From an uncultured Lentisphaeria bacterium (lineage in GTDB: Bacteria; Verrucomicrobiota; Lentisphaeria; Victivallales; Victivallaceae): DNA of 12,240 nucleotides. A program made the position numbers and the translations under genes. Every line of letters starts with the position of its first letter. Position 1 is the stretch's first letter. Location of the stretch: NCBI GenBank assembly GCA_937888615.1, contig CALABZ010000047.1:1-12240 (forward strand), written 5' to 3'. Of this stretch, positions 7,139 through 12,240 are shown piece by piece. The notes below the pieces were generated by a model that saw only the letters and a list, made by a program, of their open reading frames with translations, was not told the DNA's origin and did no database searches.

Positions 7139-8959
7139 TTAATGGGTGCCGGTCACGGCATAGTCCAGGTAGCACGAGCGTGCAGGATTGCACCGGCTGT
7201 CGGATTGGATGCATATCCCGGTGATTTCGGGAATTATGCCTTTCTCGAATTCCTCCAACTGCAGAATCAATTCCCGATAGCGAAGTAGAAGACCGCCGAT
7301 ACGAATCTGAATCGTTTCCAACCCGTTCAGTTTGCAGCAGGATTTCCATTGGCTGCGGAATTCACGGATGAATTCTTCATAAAGACGGATGATTTCAGGG
7401 AGGGTATCCTGCCGGATTTTTTGCAAAGCCGGCAAATCTTTCCGACGGTAAGCATTCTCCAATTCCACGGTTGCGGTCATTTTCGCTAAAAGAAGGCGGC
7501 CGGTCAGCTGAAAATAAGTGCCGGGGGCGATTTGCGCCAGAACAGCTTCCAGCGTATTCATGAATTCGGAACGGATGTTTTCATCGTCCAATTTCAAATG
7601 TCGCCAGCCTTTTTTCAGGATCGGATCGTCCCAGAGCAGAATGGAGAGCGTGCCGACGCCATTGTCGCGGCAGGCGATTTGGTGGTTCATCTCCGAAATC
7701 CGCAGTGTCTCCTTGTATGAGGGCAGTTTCAACGCTGCACTGAGAGCTTCCAGGCGGTCCGCGTCGGGCTGCTGTCCATATGCGGATTCCGCCCCCCACG
7801 CCAGCCCGGCATAGACCGAGGGGAAATTACAATAAGCGCCATTGTCTCCCCACATGGTGAAAAAGAAATCGCCGATTTTGTTTTCCCGGCAGGAATCGAT
7901 GCAGGGCAGGACCCGGTCCGCCGTCTGACGATGGTCGTAAAACAGCCGGTACCAGGTCCATAAGCCGGAACCCACGGCCGGTTCTTTGCCCAGGCTTCGG
8001 TGCTGTTCGATCATTTTGTCATAAAAATCGCTGTCCAGGTGATAATAGTCCCAGTAAACCAGTTTGCACTCCGGCGGAATACATTTTCTGACATCTGCCG
8101 GAATATCGGTATTCAAGTCGTAATAATCGCCGGTTTCGCTTCCCATGCGGAAATACATGTCGGACCAGATCATCGGGTTCATATTCAGCTCGGAGCAAAT
8201 GGTGTTCACCCGGTTCAGGTGCCGGTTGAATATCTCAAAATTATTCTGGTATCCGTATTTATCCAGAAACTTTCCCCGTCCCAGGTTATGGGCTTCATCC
8301 ATTCCGATATGCAGATTACGGGAACGGCAGTTGTCGTGCCAGAAGCGGATCATCTTGCGGATCAGTTCATAGGTTTTCTCTTCATCCACCAGCAGGATGT
8401 CGCTGGTATCCCTGATTCCGGCAGTACCCGCCGAACGCAAAAAAACCTCAAGGTGCCCCAACGTTTGAATGCAGCCGCAGAGCTCAATGCCCAGACGATA
8501 CGCATAATCGTCCAACTCCCGGATTTCAGCCGCCGAGTAAGCCCCGCGCAAAAACCCGAAATGCGGTTCATCTTCCAACTCATAAGTATCCTCGGTATAA
8601 AACATAATCCGGTTGTAACCCATCAAAGCAAGTCTGCGCATCAGCGATTTACCATACTCTACCGTCATAACCGCATTACGGGAACAATCCACCATCACGC
8701 CAAAGGTGTGAAAAATACAATTATCCAGCGGTCCGTTCAATCCGGCCAACGCCAGTCCCACCCCGCGCAATGCTTCGGATATTTGATTGTAAGCAATACT
8801 GTAAACGGAATCGGTAAATTCCATTCCCGCAAACTGATCTTTGCGGAAAGCCAGATTGGCCCCGTCGCCTTCCGACAACGGATATTCATCGGCGAGTGTT
8901 TTCAATGCGCAAACAAGTTCCCCCGGAGTTTGACTCCGGTCCCAGACCAAAGTATTCAT
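7139..8959 (-). CDS. GH20-like beta-N-acetylhexosaminidase, no signal peptide
   Basis: A 606-aa protein with a GH20-type TIM barrel. The core begins near 84 (FHTFGVMVDCSRNAV, then LMGYNRIMFYTEDT). The catalytic signature HIGMDEAH is at 217-224; by family knowledge D221 orients the substrate acetamido group and E222 is the general acid (the common form is HxGGDE). Aromatic and acidic sugar-site positions follow: WSDMYF near 265-270, GLWTWYR 332-338 and TMWGDNGAY 368-376. Residues about 420-580 form a long, largely helical C-terminal region beyond the barrel, seen in some cytoplasmic GH20 exo-hexosaminidases. There is no signal peptide or CBM, so it probably trims terminal GlcNAc/GalNAc from imported fragments. 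The ATG at 8959 has AGGA about 9 nt upstream. It follows the pseudopilin gene by 43 nt with no terminator between, so it is probably co-transcribed with regulator and pseudopilin. Confidence 0.85.
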   Translation of the reverse strand: MNTLVWDRSQTPGELVCALKTLADEYPLSEGDGANLAFRKDQFAGMEFTDSVYSIAYNQISEALRGVGLALAGLNGPLDNCIFHTFGVMVDCSRNAVMTVEYGKSLMRRLALMGYNRIMFYTEDTYELEDEPHFGFLRGAYSAAEIRELDDYAYRLGIELCGCIQTLGHLEVFLRSAGTAGIRDTSDILLVDEEKTYELIRKMIRFWHDNCRSRNLHIGMDEAHNLGRGKFLDKYGYQNNFEIFNRHLNRVNTICSELNMNPMIWSDMYFRMGSETGDYYDLNTDIPADVRKCIPPECKLVYWDYYHLDSDFYDKMIEQHRSLGKEPAVGSGLWTWYRLFYDHRQTADRVLPCIDSCRENKIGDFFFTMWGDNGAYCNFPSVYAGLAWGAESAYGQQPDADRLEALSAALKLPSYKETLRISEMNHQIACRDNGVGTLSILLWDDPILKKGWRHLKLDDENIRSEFMNTLEAVLAQIAPGTYFQLTGRLLLAKMTATVELENAYRRKDLPALQKIRQDTLPEIIRLYEEFIREFRSQWKSCCKLNGLETIQIRIGGLLLRYRELILQLEEFEKGIIPEITGICIQSDSRCNPARSCYLDYAVTGTH

Positions 8960-9002
8960 AATAATTATTCCTGTAAATTGACGGGGTTCCGCCAGAAATC
9001 GA

Positions 9003-9641
9003 TTAAAGGTTTTCGGGCAAAGGGTACAAGGTATAGTAAATTCGATCCCTATAGGTAGGATTGTAATAACCCAATTCCGGATAGTTGAACCACCTGGCGT
9101 GTCCGTCCAGCATCAGCCAGTTGGCACCGTCGCGGTGATTCGACATATTATCGGGAGCATCGGCCCGGTGATAAGTACGGTCCCCCGTCAGGGCGCGGCG
9201 TGAGGGATCCTTGTCGGTAAGCCGTTCCGGCGGCTGATAATACCATGCCGGCATCAATCCGCCCATATAACAGATGTCGGCCACACACCGGTCGGCTCTG
9301 GCATAGGGTTCGCTGATAGCGAGGGCGGCAGGACAATCCATCAGCGTCCATTGCGCCAGATAATTCGGGACGAACTCGACGTTTGCCTGTACCAGTCCGT
9401 AACCCCAGTTGACCGAAATCCGGCTGGAATGGCGCGTTGTCGGCAGGCGGTCCTGGAAATCCGTGGCGTAGGCGGTCAACGCCATGCCGCACTCCTTGAT
9501 CTGCCCCATGCATTTGATGCGGATGCTTTTCTCCCGGGCCCTGGCGAGAGCCGGCAGCAGCATCGCCGCAAGGATAGCTATGATGGCAATTACAACCAGG
9601 AGCTCTATAAGTGTAAAATTCCCCAACTTCGTGACTTTCAT
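9003..9641 (-). CDS. Type II secretion/prepilin-like protein with H-X9-DG motif
   Basis: A 212-aa protein with the class III (type IV pilin/pseudopilin) N-terminus: a short basic leader, then FTLIELLVV from F9 with the conserved Glu at 13 and a hydrophobic helix to about 34. The C-terminal part contains H169 followed by nine residues and D179-G180, the prepilin-type processing-associated H-X9-DG motif, abundant in Lentisphaerae and Planctomycetes. The body (70-165) is Tyr/Trp- and Cys-containing and not recognised further. Such proteins should be cut by a PilD-type peptidase and sit in the inner membrane or a pseudopilus; none of that machinery is in the window. The residue before F9 is Asn, with Gly at 7, not the usual Gly at -1. 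The start has GAGG 6 nt upstream, overlapping the end of the regulator gene, and only 1 nt separates them, so the two are co-translated. Its role in a sugar operon is unknown. Confidence 0.88.
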   Translation of the reverse strand: MKVTKLGNFTLIELLVVIAIIAILAAMLLPALARAREKSIRIKCMGQIKECGMALTAYATDFQDRLPTTRHSSRISVNWGYGLVQANVEFVPNYLAQWTLMDCPAALAISEPYARADRCVADICYMGGLMPAWYYQPPERLTDKDPSRRALTGDRTYHRADAPDNMSNHRDGANWLMLDGHARWFNYPELGYYNPTYRDRIYYTLYPLPENL

Positions 9642-9642
9642 G

Positions 9643-10749
9643 TTATACCTCGGTTTTAATGGGTTGAAGCACGACCCGTTGCAGGGCGGTGCTGGCTCGT
9701 TCGATCAGGGTGGGCGGTATCGAAACGCGCGGGGCCGTACCGCCGCGGCCGTACCACTCGTCCGCGCGCAATAGCAGTTTGACGGCATTGACCCCGCATT
9801 CGTTGTAATTATAGCTGACCGTGGTCAGCGGAACCTCGAAAAATTCGGCCCCCGGATAACCGCAGTTCCCAATCACCGCCAGGTCGCCCGGAATATTCCA
9901 GCCGCGCCGCCTGACCGCATCACAGGCGTAAATGGCGAAAAAATCGGAAAAACAGAGCAGCGCGGTCGGAGGACGCGACATGTCCAGTAGTCTGTTCACG
10001 GCGCGGGTGATTTCCATTTTGTCATAATGGGTGGAACAAATCAAATCCGGCGATGGGTCCGCGCCGTTCACCGCCAGCAATCTTGCATATTCAGCAAACG
10101 ACATGCCCCGCAGCGTATCCACCTTGATACTGGTCAGACAGCCGATGCGGCGGTGTCCGCGTTCCAGCAGGTGCGCTACCGCCATCCGCCAGGCCTCGCG
10201 GCTATTCACCCGTATCACACCGAGATTATCCGGAAAGACGTGATTGCCGTGCGAGTAGGCGACAACCGTCGGCAACGGAGATTCCGACCAGGGGGAGCCC
10301 GGCGTGATTTTGCTTTGGTCCACGCAAAGAAGAATGCCCGAAAAGTCTTTGCCGGTAAATATCCGGTTGAAATCCGCCGGTTTCATATCCGCCACCTGGT
10401 CATAATCCAGCGGCACGATGCCATAACCATTCTGCTTCGCTTCGGCGTCGATGGTGGACTGAACATAAACGAATGGATTCTCTATTTCACGCATGCTGTG
10501 CATGATGCACAGAAAATTGCGCCCGGCTCCGGTCGTCTCCGGCGTCTCCCGGACAAAGGTCCCGCGGGAGCGGATCCGTTCGATCAAGCCTTCGCTTTCG
10601 AGGCGGTCAAGCGCATGCCGCAGCGTTCCCTGCGAGACGTTCAGTTCCACCGCCAATTCCCGTTCGGGCGGTATCCGCCGATCAGGGTATTGATCCTGGA
10701 AGATCGCCTTTTTCAGATGCTCGTAAACGATTTGTTTTTTACTCGGCAT
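9643..10749 (-). CDS. GntR-type winged-helix regulator with LacI-type sugar-binding domain
   Basis: A 368-aa chimeric transcription factor. Residues 1-70 are a GntR-class winged helix-turn-helix: PPERELAVELNVSQGTLRHALDRLESEG near 27-54, then the wing SRGTFVRE at 61-68. Residues about 78-355 resemble the periplasmic-binding-protein-like sensor of LacI/GalR regulators, including LLERGHRRIGCL near 194-205 and a CFSDFFAIYACDAVRRRGWNIPGDLAVIG-type segment at 266-294. This architecture is that of AraR of Bacillus, and it is common in PVC bacteria. It probably represses until a sugar or oligosaccharide binds. It is the first gene of the regulator-pseudopilin-GH20 cluster and is preceded by a strong promoter with a tandem repeat, suggesting autoregulation. 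The ATG at 10749 lacks a good Shine-Dalgarno sequence; translation may be weak. No HTH or sensor element appears to be missing. Confidence 0.9.
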   Translation of the reverse strand: MPSKKQIVYEHLKKAIFQDQYPDRRIPPERELAVELNVSQGTLRHALDRLESEGLIERIRSRGTFVRETPETTGAGRNFLCIMHSMREIENPFVYVQSTIDAEAKQNGYGIVPLDYDQVADMKPADFNRIFTGKDFSGILLCVDQSKITPGSPWSESPLPTVVAYSHGNHVFPDNLGVIRVNSREAWRMAVAHLLERGHRRIGCLTSIKVDTLRGMSFAEYARLLAVNGADPSPDLICSTHYDKMEITRAVNRLLDMSRPPTALLCFSDFFAIYACDAVRRRGWNIPGDLAVIGNCGYPGAEFFEVPLTTVSYNYNECGVNAVKLLLRADEWYGRGGTAPRVSIPPTLIERASTALQRVVLQPIKTEV

Positions 10750-10766
10750 AAGCTCAAATCAATAAC

Positions 10767-10784
10767 TTGTTACATATTGTTACA
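10767..10784. promoter_or_regulatory. Tandem 8-bp repeat, candidate operator of the GntR/LacI regulator
   Basis: TTGTTACA occurs exactly twice, at 10767-10774 and 10777-10784, with a 10-bp period (one helical turn). It lies about +7 to +24 relative to the start expected from the promoter at 10798-10825, between promoter and regulator gene, the place for an autorepression site. GntR and LacI proteins more often bind palindromes, so a direct repeat is less usual; assignment to this regulator rests on position only. Confidence 0.45.
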
Positions 10785-10797
10785 CTTTCCTCTATTA

Positions 10798-10825
10798 ATT
10801 ATACAACAAATGTGGTTTTTGTCAA
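10798..10825 (-). promoter_or_regulatory. Strong sigma70-type promoter of the regulator-pseudopilin-GH20 operon
   Basis: On the minus strand TTGACA (10820-10825) and TATAAT (10798-10803) are both perfect consensus hexamers with a 16-nt spacer. The transcript would start near 10791 and carry a leader of about 42 nt before the regulator ATG. It is one of the clearest non-coding signals in the window, in an A/T-rich patch that contrasts with the GC-rich genes. Confidence 0.75.
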
Positions 10826-10921
10826 TATGCATTCCCGATAAAATCGAAACTTTTCACAGCACACTCTCCCCATCTCCTTGAAAGTTGTCATTTTTCCACT
10901 GGTTTTTCCCCGAAAAACGAT

Positions 10922-10927
10922 TATAGT
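10922..10927 (+). promoter_or_regulatory. Candidate -10 element for the cobalamin transcript
   Basis: TATAGT (5/6 match) lies just before the riboswitch. No convincing -35 is found 16-18 nt upstream, so the call is weak. The stretch 10826-10921 between the two divergent transcripts shows no gene; it contains only T- and C-rich sequence. Confidence 0.3.
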
Positions 10928-10933
10928 AAATGA

Positions 10934-11030
10934 TACGCAACCGTCGAAGTGAATTCCGTGCGAGCCGGAAACTGTCGCGCAACTGTGATCCGCCCTCCCG
11001 GCGGTAAGTCAGATCCTCCGGCGGCTGGTG
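10934..11030 (+). promoter_or_regulatory. Cobalamin (B12) riboswitch aptamer
   Basis: The conserved core is recognisable in order: the GAATTCCGTGCGAGCCGGAA segment (10951-10970), then CTGTCGCGCAACTGT (10972-10986), then GGTAAGTCAGATCC (11003-11016), the B12-box region. Supporting pairings are visible: CCGTCG 10941-10946 with CGGCGG 11019-11024 closes the domain; TTCCG 10954-10958 pairs with CGGAA 10966-10970; CCGCC 10990-10994 pairs with GGCGG 11000-11004. The element binds adenosyl- or another cobalamin and lowers expression of B12 synthesis or uptake genes. Here it sits 64-160 nt before a cobD-cobQ reading frame, so context and structure agree. Confidence 0.88.
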
Positions 11031-11040
11031 CAAAATACAA

Positions 11041-11086
11041 TCCGGGAAAAGCGGCCCCGGGTTTGTGCGCGCAACACAAATGGTGA
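11041..11086 (+). promoter_or_regulatory. Expression platform of the riboswitch: two hairpins and the RBS
   Basis: Downstream of the aptamer, CCGGG 11042-11046 can pair with CCCGG 11056-11060, and TTTGTG 11062-11067 with CACAAA 11075-11080. There is no T-run, so transcription termination is unlikely. The second hairpin stops 1 nt before GGTGA (11082-11086), the probable Shine-Dalgarno sequence 7 nt before the ATG, so control is probably at translation initiation. A possible kissing contact is TCCCG 10996-11000 in the aptamer hairpin with CGGGA 11043-11047; this is speculative. Confidence 0.45.
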
Positions 11087-11093
11087 ATGATTT

Positions 11094-12240
11094 ATGATCG
11101 AACATGGCGGAAACAGGCAGTCGTTGGCGGAGGAAGCCGGCTGTCCTCCCGATGAAATCCTTGATTTCAGCGTCAACCTCAACCCGCTGGGAATGCCGGA
11201 CGGGCTTTTCGCCGCCTATTCGCGCGCGTTTGACGAGCTGGCCCCCTACCCCGAACCTTATGCCGAAACTTTATCCCGTCTCGCCGCCAAACACTGGCAA
11301 TGCGCCCCCTCGGAAATTATCTTCGGCAACGGCTCCAGCGAACTCCTGAACCTGATCCCGCAGGCCTGCCGCGCTCCCCGCGCCGTCCTGATTTCCCCCT
11401 GCTACCTGGAATACGAGGCGGCCTGCCATCGCGCCGGACAGGAAACCGCATTCTTCGAACTGCCGTCCGATTTATCCCTGAACTTGAACGATTTTTCGCA
11501 TTCCCTGCGCGACGGCGACCTCGTCATCCTCGGCAATCCGAACAACCCGACCGGCGACTGCCATGACCTGTACGATTTCATCGCCGCCCATCCGAGCCAG
11601 CGTTTCGTCGTCGACGAGGCGTTCGCGGACTTCTCCGGCGTCACGCTGTTGAACCGCCCGCTCCTGCCGAACGCCATCGTCGTGCGTTCCATGACAAAAT
11701 TTTACGCGATGGCCGGACTGCGCCTCGGTTACGCGGCGGCTCCCGCGCCGGTCATCGAACTGCTGAAACAGCACCTGCCGCCGTGGTCGGTCGGTACCCC
11801 CGCCCGCGCCGTGGCCGAACACATTTTCACGGGGAACGGACGGTTCGAGGAACAAAGCCGGACCGAAGTCCGTCGTCTCCGCGAAACGCTCTCCGACGGG
11901 TTGCGCCAGGCGGGGCTGACGGTATTCCCGTCCGAGGCCAACTATCTGCTGGTACGCAGTGCCGATCCCGCCCTCCGCGTCCGGCTGTTGAAACATCACC
12001 GAATCGCCGTCCGCCGCTGCGACAACTACCGGGGACTGGACGAACACTATTTCCGGGTAGCGGTGCGTTCCGCGGCGGACAATGAAAAACTGCTCCGCGC
12101 ACTTTCCGGTGCGCCGTACATCGCCCGCAGACGCAAGACCCCGGCACTGATGATTCAGGGGACTTGTTCGAATGCCGGCAAAAGCATCCTGACAGCGGCG
12201 TTCTGCCGGATTCTGCTGCAGGACGGCATCGCAGTGGCGC
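11094..12240 (+). CDS. cobD-cobQ: CobD-CobQ fusion: threonine-phosphate decarboxylase + cobyric acid synthase (3' partial)
   Basis: An open frame of 382 codons that runs off the right edge. Residues 1 to about 345 are a PLP enzyme of the CobD/HisC fold: HGGN at 4-7, DFSVNLNPLG near 24-33, the aminotransferase loop GNGSSE 78-83, GNPNNPTG 147-154, D174 for the pyridine nitrogen and K202 (SMTKFYAMAG) as Schiff-base lysine. By family knowledge it decarboxylates L-threonine O-3-phosphate to (R)-1-aminopropan-2-yl phosphate for the nucleotide loop. Without a stop, residue 353 onward reads MIQGTCSNAGKS, the P-loop of CobQ/CbiP, which amidates adenosylcobyrinic acid a,c-diamide to cobyric acid. Only about 30 residues of CobQ are seen. 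An in-frame TGA at 11088 fixes the start; GGTGA lies 7 nt upstream. The B12 riboswitch upstream supports the assignment and implies repression by cobalamin. It is divergent from the regulator gene. Confidence 0.88.
   Translation, partial: MIEHGGNRQSLAEEAGCPPDEILDFSVNLNPLGMPDGLFAAYSRAFDELAPYPEPYAETLSRLAAKHWQCAPSEIIFGNGSSELLNLIPQACRAPRAVLISPCYLEYEAACHRAGQETAFFELPSDLSLNLNDFSHSLRDGDLVILGNPNNPTGDCHDLYDFIAAHPSQRFVVDEAFADFSGVTLLNRPLLPNAIVVRSMTKFYAMAGLRLGYAAAPAPVIELLKQHLPPWSVGTPARAVAEHIFTGNGRFEEQSRTEVRRLRETLSDGLRQAGLTVFPSEANYLLVRSADPALRVRLLKHHRIAVRRCDNYRGLDEHYFRVAVRSAADNEKLLRALSGAPYIARRRKTPALMIQGTCSNAGKSILTAAFCRILLQDGIAVA

Noticed and set aside
8000..9058. 352-aa open frame on the plus strand
   Set aside because: Antisense to the GH20-like gene, whose catalytic motifs are clear; the antisense translation shows no family.
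10027..10881. 284-aa open frame on the plus strand
   Set aside because: Antisense to the regulator and crossing its promoter; no domain and no RBS.
11472..12047. 191-aa open frame on the minus strand
   Set aside because: Antisense to the CobD domain, where PLP-enzyme motifs are unambiguous on the plus strand.

Overview
The window looks like chromosome from a member of the Lentisphaerae / Victivallales (PVC superphylum), a host- or sediment-associated glycan degrader. The basis is the combination of a small pseudopilin-like protein with the FTLIELLVVIAIIAILAAM N-terminus and a terminal H-X9-DG motif, a GntR-type winged helix joined to a LacI-type sugar-binding domain, a DUF4091/GH123-like protein next to a CBM9-like secreted protein, and moderately high GC with purine-rich Shine-Dalgarno sites. 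This is an inference from gene style; no rRNA or marker gene is present.

Layout. (1) 43-2159, plus strand: a signal-less GH16 glycoside hydrolase followed 8 nt later by a 12-TM MFS transporter, apparently one operon whose promoter lies left of the window. (2) 2122-3108, minus strand: a Gfo/Idh/MocA-type oxidoreductase that converges on the MFS gene and overlaps its 3' end by 38 bp. (3) 3262-6887, minus strand: a translationally coupled pair (TGATG junction) of secreted proteins, a DUF4091/GH123-like protein of 800 aa followed by a CBM9-like beta-sandwich protein. (4) 7139-10749, minus strand: a tight cluster of a GntR/LacI chimeric regulator, an H-X9-DG pseudopilin (1 nt gap) and a GH20-like hexosaminidase (43 nt gap), headed by a near-perfect sigma70-type promoter (TTGACA-N16-TATAAT) with a tandem 8-bp repeat just downstream that is a good operator candidate. 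(5) 10922-12240, plus strand: a cobalamin riboswitch leading into a fused CobD-CobQ gene that is open at the right edge.

How the genes fit together. Regions 1-4 read as a catabolic accessory locus for complex glycans. Two of the hydrolases belong to or resemble families that act on N-acetylhexosamine sugars by substrate-assisted catalysis (GH20, GH123-like). The CBM9-like and DUF4091 proteins carry signal peptides, while the GH20, GH16 and oxidoreductase proteins do not and probably work in the cytoplasm on imported oligosaccharides. The regulator probably senses a sugar and controls at least its own operon. Region 5 is an unrelated cobalamin-biosynthesis locus under B12 feedback control.

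The least explained part is the regulator-pseudopilin-hydrolase unit. A single pseudopilin co-translated with a sugar-responsive repressor is not explained by any secretion or pilus genes in view. I see no CRISPR array, transposon, tRNA or rRNA, and I do not see evidence of an entirely new class of system.
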